Shown piece by piece: positions 5,809 through 12,158 of a stretch of DNA of 17,057 nucleotides. Each line of letters starts with the position of its first letter. Position 1 is the first letter of the stretch. Made by a program: the position numbers and the translations under genes. The notes beneath the pieces were generated by a model. The model was not told the DNA's origin and ran no database searches. It saw nothing but the letters and a program-made list of their open reading frames with translations. Source of the stretch: an uncultured Collinsella sp. (GTDB taxonomy: Bacteria; Actinomycetota; Coriobacteriia; Coriobacteriales; Coriobacteriaceae); NCBI GenBank assembly GCA_900754745.1, contig CAAEEB010000084.1, forward strand, positions 1 through 17,057, read 5' to 3'.

Positions 5809-6615
5809 CTACTCCTCCTCGAGGGCAGCGATGACCTCGTCGGTCATGTCCATGGTGCTGTAAACATCCTGGACGTCGTCGAGCTCCTCAAGACGGTCGA
5901 TGAGGCGCTGGACCTTCTTGGCGTCGGTACCGGAGACCTCGGTCGGGGTAGTCGGGACCATGGTGGTCTCGGAGCCCTTGACCTGGACGCCCTGCTCCTC
6001 GAGCGCCTTGGAGACAGCCATGACGTCGTTAGCAGCGGTCCAGACGATCCACTCCTCGCCGGCGTCCTCGTAGTCCTCGCCACCGGCCTCGGCGATGGCC
6101 ATCATGAACTCATCCTCGTCACCGGCAGGACCGTTGGCGATCATGGTCTCCTTCTTGGCGTTCTCGTCCAGGATCTCCTTGGCGACGACGATCTGGCCCT
6201 TACGCTCAAACTGGAAGGCGACGGAGCCGGAGGTGCCCAGGTTGCCACCAGCGTGGGAGAAGGCGGAACGGACATCAGCGGCGGTACGGTTGCGGTTGTC
6301 GGTCAGGCAGTCGACGTAGACGGCGACACCGGCGGGACCGTAGCCCTCGTACACGATGTTCTCGTAGACGGCGGCGTCGGCACCCGAACCGAAGGCCTTG
6401 TCGATAGCGGACTTGATCTTGTCCTTAGGCATGGACTGAGCCTTGGCCTTAGCAACGGCAGCGGCGAGGCTGGCGTTGTTCTCGGGCAGCGGGTCGCCGC
6501 CGAGACGGGCAGCAACGGTGATGTTGCGGCTCAGCTTGGAGAAGAGGGCGGAACGCTTGGCGTCCTGCGCGCCCTTACGATGCTTGGTTGTGGCCCACTT
6601 AGAGTGTCCGGACAT
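5809..6615 (-). CDS. yebC: YebC/PmpR family regulatory protein
   Basis: Protein of 268 residues, slightly longer than the usual 240-250. The N-terminal signature M-S-G-H-S-K-W-A-T-T-K-H-R-K is complete. It is followed by A-R-L-G-G-D-P, M-P-K-D-K-I, Y-E-G-Y-G-P-A-G-V-A, D-N-R-N-R-T-A and G-G-N-L-G-T-S-G-S-V-A-F, all hallmarks of the family. The C-terminus is acidic. Family members act in the cytoplasm as transcription regulators or as translation factors that relieve ribosome stalling; which applies here cannot be told. Start ATG 6613-6615 has AGGAG 6 bases upstream. It is a single-gene unit with its own terminator. Confidence 0.95.
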   Translation of the reverse strand: MSGHSKWATTKHRKGAQDAKRSALFSKLSRNITVAARLGGDPLPENNASLAAAVAKAKAQSMPKDKIKSAIDKAFGSGADAAVYENIVYEGYGPAGVAVYVDCLTDNRNRTAADVRSAFSHAGGNLGTSGSVAFQFERKGQIVVAKEILDENAKKETMIANGPAGDEDEFMMAIAEAGGEDYEDAGEEWIVWTAANDVMAVSKALEEQGVQVKGSETTMVPTTPTEVSGTDAKKVQRLIDRLEELDDVQDVYSTMDMTDEVIAALEEE

Positions 6616-6683
6616 ACGTGTCTCCTATCGGTTTCGACCTAAAGCCCAGCGCAGATGCTCGGGCAATATAAACAAACGTCGTT

Positions 6684-6712
6684 ATGATATACCTACTGGC
6701 CTGCGAGATAAA
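6684..6712 (-). promoter_or_regulatory. Candidate yebC promoter
   Basis: On the minus strand, TTTATC (6707-6712), a 17-base spacer and TATCAT (6684-6689) resemble a housekeeping promoter with a weak -35 and a good -10. A second -10-like TATATT lies at 6665-6670. The transcript would start roughly 60 bases before the yebC start codon. Confidence 0.35.
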
Positions 6713-6749
6713 CCCCAAAATGAAGGCGTCGTGATGATGCGGCCCCTTA

Positions 6750-6776
6750 GTGCAAAGTAACCTGTCCCCTTTGCAC
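6750..6776 (-). repeat. Dispersed palindromic repeat, copy C
   Basis: The arms GTGCAAAG (6750-6757) and CTTTGCAC (6769-6776) are perfectly complementary around TAACCTGTCCC. The loop matches the loop of copies A and B, but the stem sequence is different. It starts five bases after the stop codon of the DUF6020 gene (6781). No T-run follows, so it is not a standard terminator. Confidence 0.6.
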
Positions 6777-6780
6777 CAAA

Positions 6781-8964
6781 TTAGGACCAGAGGAGGTCGC
6801 TGCGGGTGATGGTGGCGCCGATGGCAAAGGGCATGCAGGCGATGACCGGATACAGGTAGCGCATGTAGGTCGAGCCGTTGCAGGGACCGATCAGGCACAC
6901 GGCGAGCACGCCCAGCAGCGGCACCCAAATGGCCAGCCCGCGCCACGAATGACGACGTAGCAGATAGACCACCACGGCGATCATGATCCACACATAGGTG
7001 GCCGAGCTCATGGTGAGCGAGATAAACGGGATGCGTTGCACTGCCACGCGATACAGGTTGATCAGGTGGTCGCACCAGCGCACAACCTTGCTATCGACCG
7101 GATGGAAGTCAAAGTACTTGAGGTTATCGGGCTTCGCCATGATCTCGGCACTGCGCGCCGTGCTGTAGACCCATGCGTCGCGAGCGCTCGGATAAAAATA
7201 CCCATAGTAGTTATTGATGAGCGCCGAGATATAGCACCCGGGGTCCTTTTTGAACATCTGGGCCCACACCTCAAAATAGGCCTTGATGTCCTCCTGCGAG
7301 GCATACTCGTTAAAGCAATTTTTGACGGCGTCCGACTTATCCGGGTTGTAACGGCGGCCCAGGTTCTCGTACTTGAGCACACGGTCGATCACGGCACGCT
7401 CTTCGTCGGTCACCAAGCCGTCGCAAGGAGCCTCCACGATGGTGCCGTCCTCCTTAACCGTGGGGTTGACACCCGAGTTGAGGCCGTCGTGCTTTTGGAC
7501 GAAACGAGCCGTCTGCTGGAACGGAATCGAGAGGATTTCGCGCTTGGAACCAGGCGTGATGTCGTGCGCCGGCATAAAGACCTTAGTGAAGTACATGTTG
7601 GAGGCAAGGCAGAGCGCGAGCACCGCGAGGACGCCGACCCAGCGGAAGCGCGGCGTGGCGCCCGAAGTCGCAGCACCAGTCTGCCTGGCTGCACGATGAG
7701 CCACATGCGCGTCCCATGCGCAAAACGCCGCCGCGATTACGCATGCCGCCAGGGGAAACACCAGGCCGCCGTTGCGCAGAAACGTGGAGCCCATGGCGCC
7801 CAGAGCGAGCAGCAGCCAGTCATGGCGCGCAAAGAGCACGGGCCTCTGTTCGCCCGCACGCTCGGCATTGGCATCGCGACGGGGCAGGCCGCAGGCCACG
7901 AGCTTCACGGTCTGCACCAACAGCACCAAAAACGCGTCGGCAAATAGCACATCTTTGGTAAGCAGGGCCGCGTAGTTGGAGAACATGGGCATAAACACAA
8001 AGAACAGCAGGATCACGCCGCGGACCGGCAGGCTCACGCCCAGCTTGCGCAGCGACGAGATGGAATAGGCCATGCAGGCGGCCGTAATGACGAACTGGGC
8101 GCAGGTGTAGATGGCAAGGCCCGCATTGGCGCTGCTGAATAGCGAAAGCCCCAGTTGCACACATGAGCCGATGATGGCCGTGTGCACCACCGGATGATGG
8201 CCGTTGAGCAGCACGTTGGGGTTAAGCAGGCGCAGGTAATCGCTCGTGCCGTTGGGGTAGTTGAACCATTGGCGGATCTGCGCGCCCGTATCTCCCATAA
8301 AAAGGCCGGGCAGCGAAGCGATGAGCGTGGGCGCCCAGGCGATCATAAGAACCAGAAAGGGCCCGGCAAAGGGATGGACCGAGAGCACGGCGTGAGCCAC
8401 ACGCCATACGCGGCCAAAGTGCGCTTCGGAAAACGGAATGCGCCGAGAGCTCAGCCAATCTAGACACTCAAAGGCAAGGTAGAAGGCAACGACCGCCAAG
8501 AGCATCCAGCCCGCACCGCCTATCCAGGCGCAGATGATGCGGGCCTTGTCGCCGAGCACGATCTCGGCCGAATCGGTGAGGTCGTAGCTGCGGCCAAACA
8601 CCATGCAGACGGCAAAGAACAGCGACGGAAGGATCACCGAGGGACGCCAAGCGTCGCCGCGGCCAAAGAACACGTAGCGAAACGGCAGCGTGAGCAGGCA
8701 GGCAAGCGCAAGCAGCATGACCGCGTCGGTATGGCCGGCAAACGAGAGGAGCACCTCGTAGCACACGTACAGCATGCCCGAGGCTTTGGGGTCAATCGCC
8801 AAGACCGCGTTGCTCGACACCGGGGCGGGATCGATGGAAAACGCCGTGGTCGCCAACAGCGCGAGCAAAAATGCGATGAGCGTCTGCTTGGCGGGATAGC
8901 GCTTAAACCAGACGATGCGGGCAGCGTCGCGCGCAGCCGTTGTGGAGAGGTCGGAATCCTTCAC
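6781..8964 (-). CDS. DUF6020-type polytopic membrane protein, possible GT-C glycosyltransferase
   Basis: Protein of 727 residues with about twelve or more hydrophobic helices. After helices in the first 215 residues comes P-G-L-F-M-G-D-T-G-A-Q-I-R-Q-W (219-233), then N-G-H-H-P-V-V-H-T (254-262). An acidic motif followed by an N-x-H-H-P-x-x-H-T motif in an outer loop is typical of DUF6020 proteins and recalls GT-C lipid-phosphate-sugar transferases. A large soluble segment (about 465-620) lies between membrane blocks, with further helices at the C-terminus. The start is GTG 8962-8964, with AAAGG about 10 bases upstream and no nearby in-frame ATG. It lies downstream of lgt, with a hairpin repeat in between. 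The sugar-transfer role is inference; the family assignment is moderately firm. Confidence 0.75.
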   Translation of the reverse strand: MKDSDLSTTAARDAARIVWFKRYPAKQTLIAFLLALLATTAFSIDPAPVSSNAVLAIDPKASGMLYVCYEVLLSFAGHTDAVMLLALACLLTLPFRYVFFGRGDAWRPSVILPSLFFAVCMVFGRSYDLTDSAEIVLGDKARIICAWIGGAGWMLLAVVAFYLAFECLDWLSSRRIPFSEAHFGRVWRVAHAVLSVHPFAGPFLVLMIAWAPTLIASLPGLFMGDTGAQIRQWFNYPNGTSDYLRLLNPNVLLNGHHPVVHTAIIGSCVQLGLSLFSSANAGLAIYTCAQFVITAACMAYSISSLRKLGVSLPVRGVILLFFVFMPMFSNYAALLTKDVLFADAFLVLLVQTVKLVACGLPRRDANAERAGEQRPVLFARHDWLLLALGAMGSTFLRNGGLVFPLAACVIAAAFCAWDAHVAHRAARQTGAATSGATPRFRWVGVLAVLALCLASNMYFTKVFMPAHDITPGSKREILSIPFQQTARFVQKHDGLNSGVNPTVKEDGTIVEAPCDGLVTDEERAVIDRVLKYENLGRRYNPDKSDAVKNCFNEYASQEDIKAYFEVWAQMFKKDPGCYISALINNYYGYFYPSARDAWVYSTARSAEIMAKPDNLKYFDFHPVDSKVVRWCDHLINLYRVAVQRIPFISLTMSSATYVWIMIAVVVYLLRRHSWRGLAIWVPLLGVLAVCLIGPCNGSTYMRYLYPVIACMPFAIGATITRSDLLWS

Positions 8965-8984
8965 AGTCCGAAAGCCTTTCTAGA

Positions 8985-9039
8985 AACCTGCCAAAAAGGG
9001 ACAGGTTTATTTTGGCAGGTTTTATCTGGGGAAACGTTA
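8985..9039 (-). repeat. Dispersed palindromic repeat, copy A
   Basis: The arms 8984-8996 and 9010-9022 are perfect 13-base complements around a 13-base loop containing AGGGACAGG. The 55 bases 8985-9039 match 4103-4157 in reverse orientation, including the non-palindromic CAGATAAAA flank. The element sits between lgt and the DUF6020 gene, its end about 20 bases before the DUF6020 start codon. Confidence 0.8.
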
Positions 9040-9065
9040 CGGTTCTGTCATCGTTGTCCGGCATA

Positions 9066-9099
9066 ACCACCACCAAGGTGTCTTTCCCTTTGTGGTGGT
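9066..9099 (-). other. Hairpin after lgt
   Basis: The arms ACCACCAC (9066-9073) and GTGGTGGT (9092-9099) form an 8-base stem about 10 bases after the lgt stop. There is no T-run on the minus strand, so it may be an RNA-stabilising stem or part of a weak terminator together with copy A of the repeat. Confidence 0.4.
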
Positions 9100-9108
9100 A
9101 TGTGGTGG

Positions 9109-9930
9109 CTAGGCGTCCAGGTAGACGCGCTGGGACTGGTTGCGGTGCCGGGCGAAGATGATGAGCGCCAGGCCGGCGATCACAAGCGGCAAACTCAGCA
9201 GCTGGCCCATGGTGATGACGCCTCCCAGCAGATAACCCAGCTGGGCATCGGGCACGCGCACGAACTCAACGAGGAAGCGGACGATGCCGTACCCCATCAC
9301 GAACACGCCCATAAACGTACCCTGGGGCAGCAGCGGCTTTTTGCGGCTGAGCACCTGCAAAAAACAGAAGAGCACGATGCCCTCTAGGAATGCCTCGTAG
9401 AGCTGGGAGGGATGGCGCGGCATATCGCCCGCGGTGCCGCCAAAGACCACACCCCAGGGCAGATCGGTCGGCTTACCCCACAGCTCGCCGTTGACAAAGT
9501 TGGCGCAACGTCCCAGGCACAGGGCCAGCGGGGCGCCGATCACGGCAAGGTCGGCGACGGTCCAGGCGTCGAGCTTATACATGCGGCACACGATGATGCC
9601 GCCCAAGATGCCGCCCACCAGGCCGCCATGGAAGCTCATACCTCCCTCGTTGGTGGCAAAGATCTCGAGCGGGTGGGTCCAATAGTAGCCATCGCCATAA
9701 AAGACGACGTAAAACAGGCGCGCGCCGATGATGAGGCCAAAGACCGCACCGACCACGACACTCGTCAGGTCATCAATCGTAATGTCGAAGCCCCAACGGC
9801 GCTGCGTGCGGTACATAACGACCGCCGTGAGCAGAGCGCCGACCACGTAGGCCAGACCATACCAGTAAATGGTGATGGGGCCCGCCGAGATCGCGACGGG
9901 ATCAAGCATATGGTAGAGGTCGTTGAGCAT
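9109..9930 (-). CDS. lgt: Prolipoprotein diacylglyceryl transferase
   Basis: Transfers a diacylglyceryl group from phosphatidylglycerol to the lipobox cysteine of prolipoproteins in the cytoplasmic membrane. The 273-residue protein has the usual length and about seven helices. Conserved motifs are present: M-S-F-H-G-G-L-V-G-G with H101, the signature G-R-C-A-N-F-V-N-G-E (140-149), R-H-P-S-Q-L-Y-E (172-179), and G-Y-G-I-V-R-F-L-V-E with R218 and E222. Start ATG 9928-9930 is preceded by AGGGG and GGGAG stretches at usable distance. A hairpin at 9957-9989 separates it from the NifU-like gene. All catalytic landmarks are intact, so it should be functional. Confidence 0.96.
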   Translation of the reverse strand: MLNDLYHMLDPVAISAGPITIYWYGLAYVVGALLTAVVMYRTQRRWGFDITIDDLTSVVVGAVFGLIIGARLFYVVFYGDGYYWTHPLEIFATNEGGMSFHGGLVGGILGGIIVCRMYKLDAWTVADLAVIGAPLALCLGRCANFVNGELWGKPTDLPWGVVFGGTAGDMPRHPSQLYEAFLEGIVLFCFLQVLSRKKPLLPQGTFMGVFVMGYGIVRFLVEFVRVPDAQLGYLLGGVITMGQLLSLPLVIAGLALIIFARHRNQSQRVYLDA

Positions 9931-9956
9931 ATCGATCCCCTGCTCCCTACATACAA

Positions 9957-9989
9957 ATGCGGCCGCGGGCCTTGCGCTCGCAGCCGCAT
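9957..9989 (-). terminator. Hairpin after the NifU-like gene
   Basis: The arms 9957-9967 and 9979-9989 form an 11-base GC-rich stem with one wobble, followed on the minus strand by TTTGT. It lies 50 bases after the stop of the NifU-like gene and 27 bases before lgt. The T-run is short, so termination may be partial. Confidence 0.5.
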
Positions 9990-10038
9990 ATCTGGGCGTA
10001 ACGTCTATGCGGAGCGTACCGTCCGCAGCTTTCGCATC

Positions 10039-10317
10039 TTAGAACGGCGCGTACTCGTCGTACAGGTCCTCGGCCTCGCCGGAAGCATTGACCTGCTCAA
10101 CGCGGGTAACGCCGGGCACATGCTCCTTCAGGATGCGCTCGATACCCATGGAAAGGGTTAGCGAGCTCATGGGGCAGCCGGCGCAGGCGCCCTGCAGCTC
10201 CAGCTTGACAACACCCTCGTCGTCGACGCCCACATACTCCATATCGCCGCCATCGGCCTGCAGGTTGGGGCGGATCTCTTCAAGAACCTTCTTAAGCAGC
10301 TCTTCGTTAACAGCCAC
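10039..10317 (-). CDS. NifU C-terminal domain Fe-S scaffold/carrier protein
   Basis: Protein of 92 residues made up almost entirely of the NifU-like domain: I-R-P-x-L-x-A-D-G-G-D (15-25), then G-A-C-A-G-C-P-M-S-S with the cluster-binding C45 and C48, and T-L-S-M-G-I-E at the end of the motif. Small proteins of this kind carry or assemble Fe-S clusters in the cytoplasm. The start is GTG 10315-10317, five bases after AAGGAG. It stands alone here, without other Fe-S assembly genes in the window. Confidence 0.93.
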   Translation of the reverse strand: MAVNEELLKKVLEEIRPNLQADGGDMEYVGVDDEGVVKLELQGACAGCPMSSLTLSMGIERILKEHVPGVTRVEQVNASGEAEDLYDEYAPF

Positions 10318-10339
10318 AGGGGCTCCTTTCTCACAATAA

Positions 10340-10355
10340 CGCGGGCACGCCCGCG
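10340..10355 (-). terminator. Short hairpin after the dCMP deaminase gene
   Basis: The arms CGCGGG (10340-10345) and CCCGCG (10350-10355) enclose a 4-base loop, and TTATTGT follows on the minus strand. It lies 66 bases after the deaminase stop and 22 bases before the NifU start. It is a weak terminator candidate, or part of the NifU leader. Confidence 0.35.
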
Positions 10356-10421
10356 GACAGAAGCTATGTTACTACAGCCATGTACCCGCTCACGAGCCGT
10401 CCATGCGCGCAGACGCGACTT

Positions 10422-11012
10422 TCACGAGTAGTCAATTTGGGACGGGGCTCTTTTTGCTGTTTTGCCGCCAGCTGGCGTTGGCACGCGCTGCTGCTGAGCT
10501 TGTCCCCCGGTACCAATCTGAACATCGACGATGACCTGGCGGTAGCTGATGCCGCAGGAGTCGAGGATACGACGGCTGATGCGGCCGTCGTCGGTATCGG
10601 CATACTTATTGTCCAGGTAGACAACCTCGCCTACGCCAACCTGCGCCAGGATCTTGGCACAGTCATGGCACGGGAACAGCGTGACGTAGACCGTGGAGCC
10701 CTCGAGGTCTTTGAGCGAGCCGCGGTAGTTGAGCACGGCGTTTGCCTCGGCATGCACCACGTAGTTGTGCTTGTCCTGCAACGGGTCGTCGCTCGTTCCC
10801 CACGGGAAAAAGTCGTCGTTGAGCGCCGAGGGCGTACCGTTGTAGCCCACCGAAAGGATGCGGTGGTTGGTGCTGGCGATGCACGCGCCCACCTGAGTGT
10901 TGGGGTCCTTGCTGCGGCGCTGCGCGGCAATGGCCACGCTCATAAAGAACTCGTCCCAGCTAATGACGTCGCGGCGCTTGCCCGACGCAGTTTGATGAAG
11001 ATCGTCCGACAT
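10422..11012 (-). CDS. dCMP deaminase family protein
   Basis: Protein of 196 residues, a zinc-dependent cytidine/deoxycytidylate deaminase that would convert dCMP to dUMP for thymidylate synthesis. Visible landmarks are D-P-N-T-Q-V-G-A-C, G-Y-N-G-T-P, the H-A-E zinc and proton-shuttle motif (87-89) and P-C-H-D-C (114-118; C115, C118). A Gln/Pro-rich basic tail of about 25 residues follows the domain and is not expected for the family. Start ATG 11010-11012 is chosen over the upstream in-frame ATG (11048) because GGAGG (11021-11025) lies 8 bases before it and the extended -10 covers the earlier ATG. ComEB-like competence proteins share this fold, but no com genes are nearby. Confidence 0.92.
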   Translation of the reverse strand: MSDDLHQTASGKRRDVISWDEFFMSVAIAAQRRSKDPNTQVGACIASTNHRILSVGYNGTPSALNDDFFPWGTSDDPLQDKHNYVVHAEANAVLNYRGSLKDLEGSTVYVTLFPCHDCAKILAQVGVGEVVYLDNKYADTDDGRISRRILDSCGISYRQVIVDVQIGTGGQAQQQRVPTPAGGKTAKRAPSQIDYS

Positions 11013-11046
11013 GGCAGACACCTCCGTAATCGCAACATTTTGACCC

Positions 11047-11052
11047 ATTGTA
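11047..11052 (-). promoter_or_regulatory. Extended -10 promoter of the dCMP deaminase gene
   Basis: On the minus strand TGCTACAAT combines a TGn extension with a TACAAT -10 box, about 35 bases before the chosen start codon. The -35 region is weak, as is usual for extended -10 promoters. Confidence 0.45.
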
Positions 11053-11062
11053 GCAGGTGAAA

Positions 11063-11083
11063 GGTGGGGGCGTTTATCCCACC
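11063..11083 (-). terminator. Weak terminator after coaX
   Basis: The arms GGTGGG (11063-11068) and CCCACC (11078-11083) enclose a 9-base loop, followed by TTT on the minus strand. It lies 12 bases after the coaX stop and just upstream of the deaminase promoter. Confidence 0.4.
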
Positions 11084-11094
11084 AGCCCCTCGCT

Positions 11095-11946
11095 CTACGC
11101 TCGGCGGGGCTTTTGGTTGATGTGATAGAGCTCGGCCAGACCTCGCAACGTGAGCGCGTCGTCGACCGTCAGGCTGTGGCCGACCAGTGCCGCGAGCGCC
11201 TCGGCATCGTCGCCGGTAATGACGATGGGCACATCGCCCTCCCCCGCTGCCTTAGTCGCGCGCATCTCGGCAAGCACCATGTCGAGCATGCCGTCGATGC
11301 GCGCCACCTCGCCCAAGACCACGCCCGAGCGCATGGCCTCACGCGTGTTGCGGCCGATGACGTGTGTCGGCGCCGAGGGCTCAACTTGAGGCAGGCGCGC
11401 CGCAGCGGCCGAGAGCGAACGGGCGCCGAGCGCCAGCCCCGGCGCGATAACGCCGCCGACAAAGGTGCCGTGTGCGTCGATGACCTCGATATTGGTCGTC
11501 GTGCCCAGGTCGATCACAATGCACGGCGAGCCGTAGACGGCGCGGGCAGCCACGGCGTCGGCGATGCGGTCGGGACCGATCTCGGCCGGGTCATCGTAGT
11601 GCACGGGCATACCGGTCTTAAGTCCCGGCCCCACGGTGAGCACGCGCCCCGTGCAGGTACGGGAAAGCGCTGCCTTCCACGGGCGCTCGAGCGCCGGGAC
11701 CACGCAGCTCAGCACAGCAGCCGCGGGCACAAGCGCACCCGGCATGCCCGCATCGGCCGCCAGTGCGGCCATGACCTGCACGAGACGCATGCGCGCCTCG
11801 TCTGCCGTGATGCTCGACGGCGTGGTGATCTCGCACGTCGCAAGCGGACATTCCTGCGCCGCGGCCGAATCCTCTGCAAACAGGCCAAAGCGAATGAACG
11901 TGTTGCCCACGTCGACCGTCAATATATATGCGCACCCATTAAGCAT
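11095..11946 (-). CDS. coaX: Type III pantothenate kinase
   Basis: Phosphorylates pantothenate in the first step of coenzyme A synthesis. The 283-residue protein is slightly longer than the usual 255-265. Landmarks: T-V-D-V-G-N-T (phosphate-binding D12), L-S-C-V-V-P, a K-T-G-M segment, G-P-D-R (124-127; often G-A-D-R), I-D-L-G-T-T-T-N (D146; most family members have G-T-A-T-T here) and G-G-V-I-A-P-G-L. The start ATG at 11944-11946 is chosen because AAAGGAG (11955-11961) lies 8 bases upstream and the family's N-terminus begins a few residues later. The longer in-frame ATG at 11997 falls inside the promoter. It is probably monocistronic or read weakly into the deaminase gene. Confidence 0.93.
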   Translation of the reverse strand: MLNGCAYILTVDVGNTFIRFGLFAEDSAAAQECPLATCEITTPSSITADEARMRLVQVMAALAADAGMPGALVPAAAVLSCVVPALERPWKAALSRTCTGRVLTVGPGLKTGMPVHYDDPAEIGPDRIADAVAARAVYGSPCIVIDLGTTTNIEVIDAHGTFVGGVIAPGLALGARSLSAAAARLPQVEPSAPTHVIGRNTREAMRSGVVLGEVARIDGMLDMVLAEMRATKAAGEGDVPIVITGDDAEALAALVGHSLTVDDALTLRGLAELYHINQKPRRA

Positions 11947-11973
11947 CGTCGGCGCTCCTTTCGTCTGCCCAGC

Positions 11974-12002
11974 AGTATATCCCGTATACAAATGCATCCC
12001 AA
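11974..12002 (-). promoter_or_regulatory. coaX promoter
   Basis: On the minus strand TTGGGA (11997-12002), a 17-base spacer and TATACT (11974-11979) match the housekeeping consensus at 4/6 and 5/6 positions. The transcript would begin about 20 bases before the coaX start codon. It is the clearest -35/-10 pair in the window. Confidence 0.6.
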
Positions 12003-12042
12003 ATTAGCTGCTTTTGGCGGAGCGCAGGGCGGGCGATGCCGC

Positions 12043-12048
12043 TATACT
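12043..12048 (+). promoter_or_regulatory. Candidate -10 box of the OPT transporter gene
   Basis: TATACT on the plus strand, about 110 bases before the OPT start codon and divergent from the coaX promoter. No good -35 is found at 16-18 bases, so the call is weak. It would give a leader of about 105 bases. Confidence 0.3.
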
Positions 12049-12095
12049 AGTGCGCGGTCGTTTGCGAGCTCACGCGGCGGCCCTTGGTAACCCGA

Positions 12096-12134
12096 CTTCC
12101 CGCGCCGTATCCGTAACGGCGCTCCCGGGGGAAG
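12096..12134 (+). promoter_or_regulatory. Structured leader hairpin before the OPT transporter
   Basis: The outer arms CTTCCC (12096-12101) and GGGAAG (12129-12134) enclose inner arms GCGCCG (12102-12107) and CGGCGC (12117-12122) with a 9-base loop. The structure ends about 11 bases before the AAAGGAG ribosome site. No T-run follows, so it is not a terminator; it could affect translation or RNA stability. Confidence 0.4.
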
Positions 12135-12158
12135 CGGATATACGCAAAGGAGTTTTAT

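Noticed and set aside
7036..7947. 303-codon plus-strand frame inside the DUF6020 gene
   Set aside because: Translation has no recognisable domain and lies antisense to the coherent polytopic protein.
10422..11012. ComEB competence protein
   Set aside because: The fold is shared, but no competence genes are nearby and the dCMP deaminase explanation is sufficient.
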